Below, piece after piece: positions 15,581 through 23,526 of a DNA stretch of 25,899 nt. The notes beneath the pieces were generated by a model. It ran no database searches, was not told the DNA's origin, and saw only the letters and a list, made by a program, of their open reading frames with translations. A program made the translations under genes and the position numbers. The number at the start of each line of letters is the position of its first letter. Positions within the stretch are counted from its first letter, which is position 1. Source of the stretch: an uncultured bacterium (lineage in GTDB: Bacteria > Bacillota > Clostridia > Oscillospirales > Oscillospiraceae); assembly GCA_905214155.1 (NCBI GenBank), contig CAJMLC010000008.1, forward strand, positions 1 to 25,899. The letters are read 5' to 3'.

Positions 15581-15768
15581 TACCCCTTGGATGGTTCTCA
15601 GAACGCTTGCGGACTGGGGGCCGGAGGAGTCTCTGGAGAACTCATTGAATTGGGTGCCGAAGGTGCAAGGCGAAAGCCGAATCTCTCAGGCAAACGGACA
15701 GAGTACGAAGCGCAGCATATTCGCGTGGAATACAATGAGCAAACCGGAGACGGTTTGCTCATTTTTTC
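15581..15768 (+). promoter_or_regulatory. Glycine riboswitch (single complete aptamer) upstream of glyA
   Basis: The core GGAGGAGTCTCTGGAGAA (15622 on), GGTGCCGAAGGTGCAA (15653-15667) and TCTCAGGCAAACGGACAGAG (15683-15703) match the gcvT/glycine aptamer. Only one full aptamer is visible. The 15590-15620 stretch may be a remnant partner. The expression platform is the terminator at 15734-15767, so control is by transcription attenuation. Family knowledge says glycine binding usually turns expression on. That fits SHMT removing excess glycine to serine, but the direction was not tested here. Confidence 0.92.
15734..15767 (+). terminator. Riboswitch terminator before glyA
   Basis: A 13-bp perfect stem (15734-15746 with 15751-15763, loop GAGA) runs into TTTTTT (15762-15767). 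It ends 22 bases before the glyA start. Confidence 0.93.
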
Positions 15769-15789
15769 ATGCGGAAAGGAACACACGTC

Positions 15790-17040
15790 ATGGCGAACAT
15801 TCTGGAAAACTCAATGGACTATCTTGCACAGTTTGACCCCGAGATCGCATCGCAGATGCAGTCGGAATACCACCGGCAGCAGAGCAACATCGAGCTGATC
15901 GCGTCGGAGAACATCGCCTCCCCGGCGGTCATCGCGGCAATGGGCAGCGTGCTGACCAACAAATATGCCGAGGGCTACCCCGGCAAACGCTACTATGGCG
16001 GCTGCGAAGTTGTCGACGTGATCGAGCAGATCGCCATCGACCGGGCCAAGCAGCTTTTCGGCGCGGAATATGCCAATGTGCAGCCGCACTCCGGCGCGCA
16101 GGCCAACCTTGCGGCCTATATGGCCGTGCTCCAGCCGGGCGACACCATCGTCGGCATGGATCTGGCCAACGGCGGCCACCTGACGCACGGCGCCAAGGTC
16201 AACCTGTCCGGCAAGATCTACAACAGCTTCTCCTACGGCGTCAACCCTGAGACCGGCCGCATCGATTTCAACGAGGTCGAGGACGTGATCCGCGCCCATC
16301 AGCCGAAGCTCGTCGTCGCGGGCGCGTCGGCCTATCCGCGCGCCATCGATTTCAAGACGTTCGCCGACATCGCGCACCGCTATGGCGCGCTCCTGATGGT
16401 CGATATGGCGCACATCGCCGGTCTCGTCGCGGGCGGCGAACATCAGAGCCCCGTTCCCTACGCCGACATCGTCACCACCACCACGCATAAGACACTCCGC
16501 GGCCCGCGCGGCGGCATGATCCTCGCGCGCGAGGAATTCGCCAAGAAGATCAACAGCGCCGTCTTCCCCGGCATGCAGGGCGGCCCGCTCATGCACGTCA
16601 TCGCCGCCAAGGCGATCTGCCTCAAGGAGGCCATGGCTCCCGAATTCAAGATCTACGCGCAGAACGTCCGCAAAAATGCCGCCGCACTGGCCGAGGCGCT
16701 TGTTGCAAACGGCTTCGACCTCGTCTCCGGCGGCACGGACAACCACCTCATGCTCGTCGATCTGCGCAGCCGCGGCATCACGGGCAAAGAGCTGCAGGAT
16801 AAGCTCGATGAGGTCCATATCACGATCAACAAGAATGCCATCCCGAACGACCCGCAGAAGCCCAGCCTGACCAGCGGTGTCCGCATTGGCACGCCCGCCG
16901 CCACGACCCGCGGCTTCACCGTGGCGGACATGCCCATCATCGCCGACTGCATCCGCCTGATCGCCGACGATTTCGACGCGAACCGCCTGAAGGTCGAAGA
17001 GGCCGTCGCGGCCTTGACAGCCAAGCATCCCATGTATTAA
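15790..17040 (+). CDS. glyA: Serine hydroxymethyltransferase
   Basis: 416 residues, full length. This PLP enzyme interconverts serine plus tetrahydrofolate with glycine plus 5,10-methylene-tetrahydrofolate, feeding one-carbon metabolism. Visible hallmarks are LIASENIASPAV (37-48), EGYPGKRYYGG (61-71), the aspartate-His region LLMVDMAHIAGLVAGG (201-216) and the PLP-lysine motif TTTHKTLRGPRGG with K234. ATG 15790 is chosen because AAAGGA lies 9 bases upstream; the upstream ATG at 15769 would contain that ribosome site within the gene. It is a single-gene unit ending in a strong terminator, controlled by the glycine riboswitch. Confidence 0.98.
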   Translation: MANILENSMDYLAQFDPEIASQMQSEYHRQQSNIELIASENIASPAVIAAMGSVLTNKYAEGYPGKRYYGGCEVVDVIEQIAIDRAKQLFGAEYANVQPHSGAQANLAAYMAVLQPGDTIVGMDLANGGHLTHGAKVNLSGKIYNSFSYGVNPETGRIDFNEVEDVIRAHQPKLVVAGASAYPRAIDFKTFADIAHRYGALLMVDMAHIAGLVAGGEHQSPVPYADIVTTTTHKTLRGPRGGMILAREEFAKKINSAVFPGMQGGPLMHVIAAKAICLKEAMAPEFKIYAQNVRKNAAALAEALVANGFDLVSGGTDNHLMLVDLRSRGITGKELQDKLDEVHITINKNAIPNDPQKPSLTSGVRIGTPAATTRGFTVADMPIIADCIRLIADDFDANRLKVEEAVAALTAKHPMY

Positions 17041-17056
17041 GATTAGCACACCCTTC

Positions 17057-17086
17057 GGCGCGTCACCGCTGGTGGCGCGCCGTTTT
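17057..17086 (+). terminator. Terminator after glyA
   Basis: GGCGCGTCACC (17057-17067) pairs with GGTGGCGCGCC (17071-17081), 11 bp with one G-U, followed by GTTTTC. Confidence 0.85.
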
Positions 17087-17166
17087 CAGCGGCCCTGCGG
17101 GCGGGCATTGCCCGCTCCTACATACTTTTTTGCCCATCCCCACAAATTTCCCACGGAGGGCTTCCC

Positions 17167-18051
17167 ATGAACAGTCCCAAAACCGCAAAGCTCGCCTTTT
17201 TGTCGGCGATCCTGATCTATGGCACACTCGGCGTGTTCGTCCGCTATGCCGCGCAGCCCTCGGCGCTTGTGGCCCTCGCGCGCAGCAGCATCGGCACACT
17301 CTTTCTGCTCCTTCTGCTCGCCGTCAAGCGGCAGAAGATCGACTTCGCCGCCATCCGGCGCAACTGGCGTCCGCTGCTGATCGCGGGCGTCCTGCTGGGG
17401 CTCAACTGGGTGACGCTGTTCGAGGCGTACCGCTATACGACTGTCGCCGTCGCGACGCTCTGCACCTACCTCAACCCGATCATCATCGTCTTCGGTGCAG
17501 CGATTTTGATGCACGAACAGCTCACCGCGCGAAAACTGCTCTGCATTGCCGTGGCGCTCATCGGCATGGTATTCGTCTCCGGTGTGGCCGACAGCGGCCT
17601 GCCCACAGCGGGCGAAGCGAACGGCATCCTGCTCGGCCTGCTGACGGCCGTGCTCTACGGCTGCATCGTTCTCAGCAACAAGCAGCTCCGCGACATCTCC
17701 GCCTACGACCGCACGCTCGTGCAGCTGTTCATCACGACGCTTGTCCTCATCCCCTACTGCATCCTGCACGGCGACTTCGTCGGCCTCCAGATCACGGGCG
17801 GACAGCTCGCCCTGCTGCTGATCCTCGGCGTCGTCCACACCGGTGTCGCCTACAGCCTCTATTTTGGCTCGATGGCCTATCTCCCGGCGCAGACGCTTGC
17901 GATCCTGAGCTATCTTGACCCCGTCACCGCCGTCCTGCTCTCCGCGCTCGTCCTGCATGAGCCGCTCAGCGGCTTTGAAATTCTCGGTGCGGTCTGCATT
18001 CTCGGCGCGGCGGTGGTCAGCGAGCTGCCGGGCCGCGTGAAAAAGATGTAA
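17167..18051 (+). CDS. EamA/DMT-family transporter
   Basis: 294 residues with about ten hydrophobic helices in two EamA repeats (about 5-140 and 152-288). Typical features are the N-terminal AILIYGTLGVFVRYA, the end of repeat 1 TTVAVATLCTYLNPIIIVF with LMHEQLT, and the matching end of repeat 2 LPAQTLAILSYLDPVTAVLLSALVLHEPLSG. Members export amino acids, nucleosides or other metabolites, and the substrate cannot be read here. GGAGGG stands 6 bases before ATG. It lies downstream of glyA but behind a terminator, so an amino-acid export link is only suggestive. A GC hairpin (17101-17115) precedes it; no clear promoter was seen. Confidence 0.92.
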   Translation: MNSPKTAKLAFLSAILIYGTLGVFVRYAAQPSALVALARSSIGTLFLLLLLAVKRQKIDFAAIRRNWRPLLIAGVLLGLNWVTLFEAYRYTTVAVATLCTYLNPIIIVFGAAILMHEQLTARKLLCIAVALIGMVFVSGVADSGLPTAGEANGILLGLLTAVLYGCIVLSNKQLRDISAYDRTLVQLFITTLVLIPYCILHGDFVGLQITGGQLALLLILGVVHTGVAYSLYFGSMAYLPAQTLAILSYLDPVTAVLLSALVLHEPLSGFEILGAVCILGAAVVSELPGRVKKM

Positions 18052-18089
18052 ACTTTTTAAGAACCCGCATTTGCCTCTTCCCTTTCTTC

Positions 18090-18118
18090 AAAATCTCTGT
18101 ATAATATTAAGAGATTTT
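18090..18118. promoter_or_regulatory. Inverted repeat around a TATAAT box upstream of the acyltransferase
   Basis: AAAATCTC (18090-18097) and GAGATTTT (18111-18118) are perfect 8-base inverted arms, and TATAAT (18100-18105) lies between them. The matching -35 is poor (CTTCCC at 17 bases). This may be a repressor site over a promoter or an AT-rich hairpin ending the transporter gene. Confidence 0.45.
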
Positions 18119-18127
18119 TAAGATTTG

Positions 18128-18154
18128 GGCTGTGCCGCGTTTTGCCGCACAGCC
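18128..18154 (+). promoter_or_regulatory. GC-rich hairpin in the acyltransferase leader
   Basis: GGCTGTGC (18128-18135) pairs with GCACAGCC (18147-18154), with an interrupted inner stem and a GTTTT loop. It ends 19 bases before the TTG start and could affect translation. No T-run follows. Confidence 0.4.
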
Positions 18155-18173
18155 TTAGAAAGCTGGGTCAGAT

Positions 18174-19010
18174 TTGTTCTATGTGCTGCTTGCCGCGAGC
18201 CTCCTTGGGGCCGCGGGGATTCAATACGCGATCAACGGCTTTTCGGCGCTCGCCTGCCTGTGGCAGTTCCCGCTGCTGACGGCAGGGATGATGGTCGGGC
18301 TGGTGCTGCTGTTTCTGCTGGTGCTCTTCGTGTCGACGCTGTTTGTCGACCCGAAGAAGATGTTGGAAAAGCCGAGCGCGTATTTCCGCTTCATGCTCAA
18401 CCAGTTTTGCCGTCTGGCGCTGTTCCTCGGCGGCGTGCGCGTCCATGTGACAGGGCTGGAGCAGGTGCCGCGCAAGAGCCGCTTCATGCTGATCTCCAAC
18501 CACGCCTTCGCCTTTGATCCGCTCATCTATTACTATGCCATGCCGTGGGCGGATCTGGCGTTCCTCGCAAAAAAAGAGAGCTTTTCCATCTTCGTTGTCG
18601 CGCAGATCATGCGCGAGGTGCTCTGCCTCCCGCTCGACCGGGAAAACGACCGTGAAGCGCTCAAGGCCATCCTCAAGGCCATCCAGTTCCTGAAGGAGGA
18701 CAAATGCTCTATCGTCGTCTTCCCCGAGGGCGGCACGAACCGCACCGAGGAGGATCTGCTCCCCTTCCGCAACGGCGCGTTTAAGGTCGCACAGAAGGCG
18801 CAGGTGCCGATTGTGATCTGTGCGCTGGTCAACTCCAAGGCCATCCTGAAAAACATGTTCCGCCGGCACACCGACGTCTATCTCGACGTCCTTGCGGTCA
18901 TCCCGCCCGAAGAGCTGGCGGGCCTCAAGACCGTCGACATCGGCAACCGGGCGCACGGCATCCTGCTCGAAGGTCTGCGCAAGCGAAAGGCCGCCCTGGC
19001 TGCGCAATAA
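18174..19010 (+). CDS. plsC: 1-acyl-sn-glycerol-3-phosphate acyltransferase (PlsC family)
   Basis: 278 residues. The N-terminal 60 residues hold two hydrophobic segments, then the acyltransferase domain: motif I NHAFAFD with H110 and D115 (H-x4-D), and motif III FPEGGTNR (183-190), which has an extra glycine compared with the common FPEGTRS. The enzyme would acylate lysophosphatidic acid to phosphatidic acid at the membrane. No in-frame ATG lies near the N-terminus, so a TTG start at 18174 is taken, with only a weak GGG ribosome site; GTG 18183 is an alternative. It converges on the PAP2 gene and shares its terminator. Confidence 0.87.
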   Translation: MFYVLLAASLLGAAGIQYAINGFSALACLWQFPLLTAGMMVGLVLLFLLVLFVSTLFVDPKKMLEKPSAYFRFMLNQFCRLALFLGGVRVHVTGLEQVPRKSRFMLISNHAFAFDPLIYYYAMPWADLAFLAKKESFSIFVVAQIMREVLCLPLDRENDREALKAILKAIQFLKEDKCSIVVFPEGGTNRTEEDLLPFRNGAFKVAQKAQVPIVICALVNSKAILKNMFRRHTDVYLDVLAVIPPEELAGLKTVDIGNRAHGILLEGLRKRKAALAAQ

Positions 19011-19013
19011 AAA

Positions 19014-19041
19014 AATTCGGAAACCCTCAGGTTTCCGAATT
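19014..19041. terminator. Shared bidirectional terminator, plsC / PAP2
   Basis: A 12-bp perfect stem (AATTCGGAAACC 19014-19025, loop CTCA, GGTTTCCGAATT 19030-19041) is flanked by A and T runs on both sides. It therefore works for both convergent genes. The PAP2 stop codon (19027-19029) and its last codons lie inside the stem. Confidence 0.92.
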
Positions 19042-19962
19042 TTTATTGTTCGAAGCCGGCTCCGAAACGAGCCCCCATACCAGGCGGAAAAACTTGCCGT
19101 TGAAGTAGCAGAGCCAGATACCGAGCCACGCAATGCCGAGCGTGATGGCCGTCGCGGCGGTCACGTCGGTCAGGAAGTGCGCGCCCATCATCAGCCGCGA
19201 GAAGGCGACCACCGCCGTCCACACCGCGCCGACGATCAGGCAGAGCCGCTCCTTGCCGCGCAGCCGCTTGCAGACGGTCGGCAGCAGGATGGCCAGCATT
19301 GCACAGGCCGCGCAGCCCGTGTGCCCCGACGGGAACGAGCGGAACTCGTCCGACGCGACGCCCTCGGCGATCAGCTTGGCCTTCAAACTCCCGCCGAGCT
19401 TCCACCACGGCTGGAAATAGCTCTCGTTCCCCGTGGAGAGGAGCAGGCGCATCCGCGGCCGCCCCCAGGGGATCTTGATGACGTTGATGACGATCATCAT
19501 GCCGATGGAGATGAACGCCAGCACGAGGATGAAACGCAAGATCGTCTTCGTCTGGCAGCCCTCGGTGCCGAGCAGCAGCAAAAAACCCGCCAGCGCCGCG
19601 GCGAATACCGTCACCAGCGCCGCGACCCACAGCGGCATCGCCGGCACATTGTCCGTCGCCTCATGGATGGACAGGACGATCCCGCCGGCCACCAGCACGG
19701 CGGACGCCGCGATGAACAGCACGTTCCAGCTTTTGCGCAGCCGCTTCCGGTTGAACAGCAGCAAAATGCCCGCGCTCGTCATCGCGAGGAAGGCCGGCAG
19801 CTCGCCGAACGCGGCGAAAAACTGCCCAAAGCTGCTCTCCCGGCCGGGATAGAGGACTTTGGAGATCGGCAGATCCCATACGGAACCCACGATCATCAAA
19901 AGCAGCAGCACCGCGCCGATCCCGCGGCCGCTGCGGAGATAGGTCTGTTTTAATTTTTTCAT
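19027..19962 (-). CDS. PAP2-family membrane phosphatase
   Basis: 311 residues with about six membrane helices. The phosphatase signature is K163-x4-RP (KIPWGRPR), PSGH (211-214), and SR-x3-G-x-H-x3-D (SRLMMGAHFLTD, 255-266), with the histidines as nucleophile and acid. Such enzymes remove phosphate from phosphatidic acid, undecaprenyl pyrophosphate or related lipids; which one is not decided by sequence. ATG 19960-19962 is set by AGGAG 7 bases upstream. It has its own good promoter. Facing plsC, which makes phosphatidic acid, it could use that lipid, though wall-lipid recycling is equally possible given the envelope genes nearby. Confidence 0.92.
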   Translation of the reverse strand: MKKLKQTYLRSGRGIGAVLLLLMIVGSVWDLPISKVLYPGRESSFGQFFAAFGELPAFLAMTSAGILLLFNRKRLRKSWNVLFIAASAVLVAGGIVLSIHEATDNVPAMPLWVAALVTVFAAALAGFLLLLGTEGCQTKTILRFILVLAFISIGMMIVINVIKIPWGRPRMRLLLSTGNESYFQPWWKLGGSLKAKLIAEGVASDEFRSFPSGHTGCAACAMLAILLPTVCKRLRGKERLCLIVGAVWTAVVAFSRLMMGAHFLTDVTAATAITLGIAWLGIWLCYFNGKFFRLVWGLVSEPASNNKNSET

Positions 19963-20001
19963 GGAATTGCTCCTGATTTCGACATTTTTGCGTGCTTGGA
20001 C

Positions 20002-20030
20002 AGTATAGCACACGCCGCGCCGAAAGGCAA
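20002..20030 (-). promoter_or_regulatory. Sigma-A promoter of the PAP2 gene
   Basis: Minus strand: TTGCCT (20025-20030), 17-base spacer, TATACT (20002-20007). The 5' UTR is about 35 bases. Confidence 0.8.
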
Positions 20031-20120
20031 TTTGGCAATTTACATAAAACCATAAATAATTATGAAGACGCATCGCACAAAGATGCGGTGCCGCCTCAAA
20101 ACGGAACTGGAGGTTTTGCA

Positions 20121-21194
20121 ATGAAGCAGGTCTCGCTGGACTATACCGAGGGCTTTTCCTGCCTCGCGGGCCGCTGCCCGGACACGTGCTGCAAGGATTG
20201 GGAGATCATTTTGGACGCGGATGCGGTCGCGCGCTATCAGGCCATGCCCGGCCCGCTCGGCGAGCAGGTGCGCGCGGCGATGACGCAGACGGACGAGGGC
20301 GAGACGATGTGGCGGCTCACAAACGGGCACTGCGCGCTGCTGCGCGAAGACGGCCTCTGCCCCATCCAGTGCGCCTACGACGAAGCAGCGCTCTGCCGCA
20401 CCTGCCGGACCCACCCGCGCTTTTACGAGGAATACGGCGCCACCCGCGAGCTGACGCTCGCGCTCTCCTGTCCCGCTGCGGCCCGTTCACTGCTCGCGCA
20501 CGAAGCCCCGCTGCGCCTCGTGGAGACGCAGACAGATGAACCGGTCACGCCGAACGATCTCGCCCCAGAGCTCTACTTTTCGCTGCTCCACGTCCGCCGC
20601 GCGCTGTTCGCGCTGGCGCAGGACCGGACGCTCGCACTTTCCGAGCGGATGGGCCTCATTCTGCACCTCGCCGAGCGCGCACAGCCGCTTCTCGACGCGG
20701 AAAAATACGCCCGCATCGACACCCTCTGCACCGACCCGCGCCCCGCGCGGGCCCTCGCGCTGGTACGGCGGCGGCTGCGGACAGACGGTGCGTTTTTCCC
20801 GTGCTGGATGGTGCTGCGCAACATGGAGCACCTGACGGCGGAGTTCCCGCGCCTGCTCGACCGCGTGAACCATGCGGAGCCGCCGGATGACTTCGACGCG
20901 CGCTTCCCCACGCAGGCCGAAAATCTGCTCATCTATTTCCTGTTCCGCTACGTGCTGAAGGCCGTGAACGACGACCAGCTCCTGCCGCGCGTGGAGAGCT
21001 GCCTGTTCCACGTCGCCGCGCTGCGCTATCTCTGCGGCGCGGCGGACGCGCGGACGCTGAAAGCTTTGCAGCCCATCGTCAGCCTCTACTGCAAGGAGGT
21101 AGAACACTCGGAGGAAAATCTGCGGCTCTTGCAGCGTGTTTTTGAACATGGAACGATCTCCGCCCGCTATCTCTACACCGTTCTCCGCCCATAG
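20121..21194 (+). CDS. FliB-family (flagellin lysine-N-methylase-like) cysteine-rich protein
   Basis: 357 residues. The conserved N-terminal part has C14-x4-C19-x3-CC (23-24) followed by KDW, then C71, C80, C84, C92 and C95 (CPIQC...CRTCRTHPR) and C117 (LALSCP). This cysteine array is typical of the YkgJ/FliB group and probably binds metal or an Fe-S cluster. FliB methylates lysines of flagellin in Salmonella; no flagellar gene is present here, so the substrate may differ. The C-half is alpha-helical without known motifs. ATG 20121 has GGAGG 7 bases upstream. A weak promoter (TTGGCA at 20032-20037) is possible. Confidence 0.85.
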   Translation: MKQVSLDYTEGFSCLAGRCPDTCCKDWEIILDADAVARYQAMPGPLGEQVRAAMTQTDEGETMWRLTNGHCALLREDGLCPIQCAYDEAALCRTCRTHPRFYEEYGATRELTLALSCPAAARSLLAHEAPLRLVETQTDEPVTPNDLAPELYFSLLHVRRALFALAQDRTLALSERMGLILHLAERAQPLLDAEKYARIDTLCTDPRPARALALVRRRLRTDGAFFPCWMVLRNMEHLTAEFPRLLDRVNHAEPPDDFDARFPTQAENLLIYFLFRYVLKAVNDDQLLPRVESCLFHVAALRYLCGAADARTLKALQPIVSLYCKEVEHSEENLRLLQRVFEHGTISARYLYTVLRP

Positions 21195-21250
21195 GGCAGA
21201 ACGCACAAAAAGCATCGCGGTTCTTTGTGCAAAAACATTGCATCTTCCCC

Positions 21251-21278
21251 TTGCATTTTTCGAGAAATCTGATAAAAT
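21251..21278 (+). promoter_or_regulatory. Sigma-A promoter of the marR-ABC operon
   Basis: TTGCAT (21251-21256), 16-base spacer, TAAAAT (21273-21278). Transcription would begin near 21285, inside the palindrome that follows. Confidence 0.78.
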
Positions 21279-21312
21279 GTAGCGTGCGACGTATTTTAGG
21301 TCGCACGCTACA
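21278..21312. promoter_or_regulatory. 13-bp-arm palindrome at the marR transcription start
   Basis: TGTAGCGTGCGAC (21278-21290) and its exact reverse complement (21300-21312) flank the 9-base centre GTATTTTAG, and TTTTT follows at 21313-21317. Overlap with the -10 box and start site is what a MarR autorepression operator would show. As RNA it also looks like a terminator or attenuator. Confidence 0.75.
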
Positions 21313-21334
21313 TTTTTAATCTGAGGGATGCACC

Positions 21335-21778
21335 ATGGAAGAAAATCTATTTCTGTTCCGGCGGTTCCGGCTGCTCGATCAGGCGGGCAAACAGCGCGTC
21401 GACCAGCAGTTTCAGGAGATGGAGCTGACGGCGATGCAGTCCTACGTCCTGCGCTACCTGCACGACCGCGCGGGCGAGGTCGTCTACCCGAAGGACATCG
21501 AGCAGCGGTTCCACCTGACGCACCCGACGGTGTCCGGTCTGCTCGCCCGGCTGGAGGTGAAGGGCTTCATCGTCTGCGCGCCCGACCCGGACGACCGCCG
21601 CTGCAAGCGCGTGACGGCCACAGAAAAGGCCGAACAATGCCACCTTCGCATCCGCGACACGTTCCACGCGCTCGAACAGGAGACCCTGCAAAACTTCAGC
21701 CCCGAGGATGTGCAGACGCTGCTGCGCCTGCTCGACCGGGCGATTGAAAATCTATCCGAAACCAAGGAGGAAGCATGA
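21335..21778 (+). CDS. MarR-family transcriptional regulator
   Basis: 147 residues. A winged helix-turn-helix covers about 33-100: MQSYVLRYLHDRAGEVVYPKDIEQRF, recognition helix THPTVSGLLARLEVKGFI, and the wing DPDDRRCKRVTATEK with the family's DxRxK-type residues. Long helices at both ends would form the dimer. MarR proteins usually repress their own operon and release DNA on binding a small phenolic or drug-like ligand. GAGGG lies 7 bases before ATG. The stop overlaps the first ABC gene by ATGA, so it is almost certainly the local regulator of the exporter, acting at the palindrome upstream. Confidence 0.95.
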   Translation: MEENLFLFRRFRLLDQAGKQRVDQQFQEMELTAMQSYVLRYLHDRAGEVVYPKDIEQRFHLTHPTVSGLLARLEVKGFIVCAPDPDDRRCKRVTATEKAEQCHLRIRDTFHALEQETLQNFSPEDVQTLLRLLDRAIENLSETKEEA

Positions 21779-23526
21779 CCATGATCAAACGATTGGCCGC
21801 CTCGATCCGCGAATACAAGCGCGACACGATCCTGACGCCGCTTTTGATGATCGGCGAGGTGGTGTGCGAGTGCGTCATCCCGCTCTACACGGCGCAGCTC
21901 GTCAACAGCATCCAGGCCGGATGCACGCGCGACGTCATCTTTTATTATGGACTCCGGCTGCTGGGGCTGGCGCTCCTGTCGCTGTGCTTCGGCATGGCGG
22001 CGGGCTGGTTCTGCGCCGCAGCCTCGACCGGCTTTGCTAAAAACCTGCGGCACGACCTGTTCTACCGCGTGCAGAACTTCTCGTTCGCCAACATCGACCA
22101 GTTCTCCACGTCCTCGCTCGTCACGCGCCTGACGACCGACGTGTCGAACGTGCAGATGGCCTTTATGATGATCATCCGCACGGCGGTGCGTGCGCCGCTG
22201 ATGCTGATCTTCTCGGTCATCATGTCCATCAAGGTCGGCAAGGAGCTGGCGTTCGTGTTCGCGGCGGCCATCCCGCTGCTCAGCTTCGGCCTGCTTCTGA
22301 TGGCAAAGTTTGCGATGCCGCTGTTCAAGGCCGTGTTCAAAAAATACGACCGCCTGAACAACTCTGTGCAGGAGAACGTACAGGCCATGCGCGTGGTAAA
22401 GAGCTTCGTACGCGAAGACTATGAGACAGAAAAATTCACCGCCGCCTCCGACGATGTCCGAAAAGACTTCCTGAAGGCCGAAAAGATTCTCGCCACGAAC
22501 ACGCCGCTGATGCAGTTCTGCGTCTACATGTCGCGCATCCTGATCTGCTATTTCGCAGCGAAGCTGATCGTGCAGTCCGGCGGCACCTATCTCAACGTCG
22601 GCAGCCTGACCAGCATGATGACGTATACGATCTCCATCCTGATGAGCCTCATGATGCTCTCGATGATCTTCGTGATGGTGACGATGGCCTCGGCCTCGGC
22701 CAAGCGTATCGCGGAGGTTCTGGACACCGAGACCGACCTCAAGAATCCCGCCTCCCCGCTCCGCGAGGTCCCGAACGGCGCGGTCGATTTCGACCATGTG
22801 AGCTTCAAATATTCTGCCAAGGCCGAGCGCAATGCCCTCGACGACATCGATCTCCACATTCCCTCGGGCGCGACCGTCGGCATCCTCGGCAGCACCGGCT
22901 CGTCGAAGACGAGCCTCATCCAGCTCATCTCCCGCCTCTACGACGCGACCGAAGGCAGCGTCCGCGTGGGCGGCCATGACGTGCGCGAATACGACCTCGA
23001 GGCGCTGCGGAATCAGGTGGCCGTGGTGCTGCAGAAGAACGTGCTCTTCTCCGGCACGATCAAAGAAAATCTCCGCTGGGGCGATCCGGACGCGACCGAC
23101 GAGGATCTCGTCCGCGTCTGCCGCCTCGCACAGGCGGACGACTTCGTCCGGGCCTTCCCGGACGGGTATGACACCTATATTGAACAGGGCGGCACAAACG
23201 TCTCCGGCGGACAGAAGCAGCGGCTGTGCATCGCGCGGGCGCTGCTGAAAAAGCCGAAGGTGCTGATCCTGGACGATTCGACGTCCGCCGTCGATACGAA
23301 GACGGACTCCCTCATCCGGCAGGCCTTCGCCAGCGAGATCCCCGAGACGACGAAGATCATCATCGCGCAGCGTATCGCGTCCGTGCAGGATGCGGACCTG
23401 ATCGTCGTCCTGGACAACGGCCGCATCAACGGCCTCGGCACGCACAAGGCGCTGCTGCAAACGAACCAGATCTACCGCGAGGTCTATGAATCCCAGACGA
23501 GAGGAGGCGCAGACGATGGCGAATAA
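21775..23526 (+). CDS. ABC exporter half-transporter with degenerate ATP site (subunit 1)
   Basis: 583 residues. Six membrane helices (about 18-305) are fused to an ATPase domain (335-575). Walker A is GSTGSSKTS (372-380), the signature is the normal VSGGQ (476-480), and Walker B is VLILDD with D501 where a catalytic glutamate is expected. The H-loop histidine is Q532 (IIAQRIAS). These changes match the non-hydrolysing site of heterodimeric exporters such as TM287/288 and BmrCD. Start is ATG 21775 within the marR stop; ATG 21781 is also possible, AAGGAGG being upstream of both. It overlaps the next gene by 11 bases and should pair with its product. The cargo is unknown, probably a drug or toxic compound given MarR. 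Confidence 0.93.
   Translation: MTMIKRLAASIREYKRDTILTPLLMIGEVVCECVIPLYTAQLVNSIQAGCTRDVIFYYGLRLLGLALLSLCFGMAAGWFCAAASTGFAKNLRHDLFYRVQNFSFANIDQFSTSSLVTRLTTDVSNVQMAFMMIIRTAVRAPLMLIFSVIMSIKVGKELAFVFAAAIPLLSFGLLLMAKFAMPLFKAVFKKYDRLNNSVQENVQAMRVVKSFVREDYETEKFTAASDDVRKDFLKAEKILATNTPLMQFCVYMSRILICYFAAKLIVQSGGTYLNVGSLTSMMTYTISILMSLMMLSMIFVMVTMASASAKRIAEVLDTETDLKNPASPLREVPNGAVDFDHVSFKYSAKAERNALDDIDLHIPSGATVGILGSTGSSKTSLIQLISRLYDATEGSVRVGGHDVREYDLEALRNQVAVVLQKNVLFSGTIKENLRWGDPDATDEDLVRVCRLAQADDFVRAFPDGYDTYIEQGGTNVSGGQKQRLCIARALLKKPKVLILDDSTSAVDTKTDSLIRQAFASEIPETTKIIIAQRIASVQDADLIVVLDNGRINGLGTHKALLQTNQIYREVYESQTRGGADDGE

Noticed and set aside
17090..17126. GC-rich hairpin GCGGGC-ATT-GCCCGC after the glyA terminator as another repeat family
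   Set aside because: It looks like a known type of intergenic repeat, but there is only one copy in this window, so it cannot be supported here.
20121..21194. The FliB-like gene as evidence of a flagellar locus
   Set aside because: No other flagellar or chemotaxis gene is present, and the family occurs widely without them.
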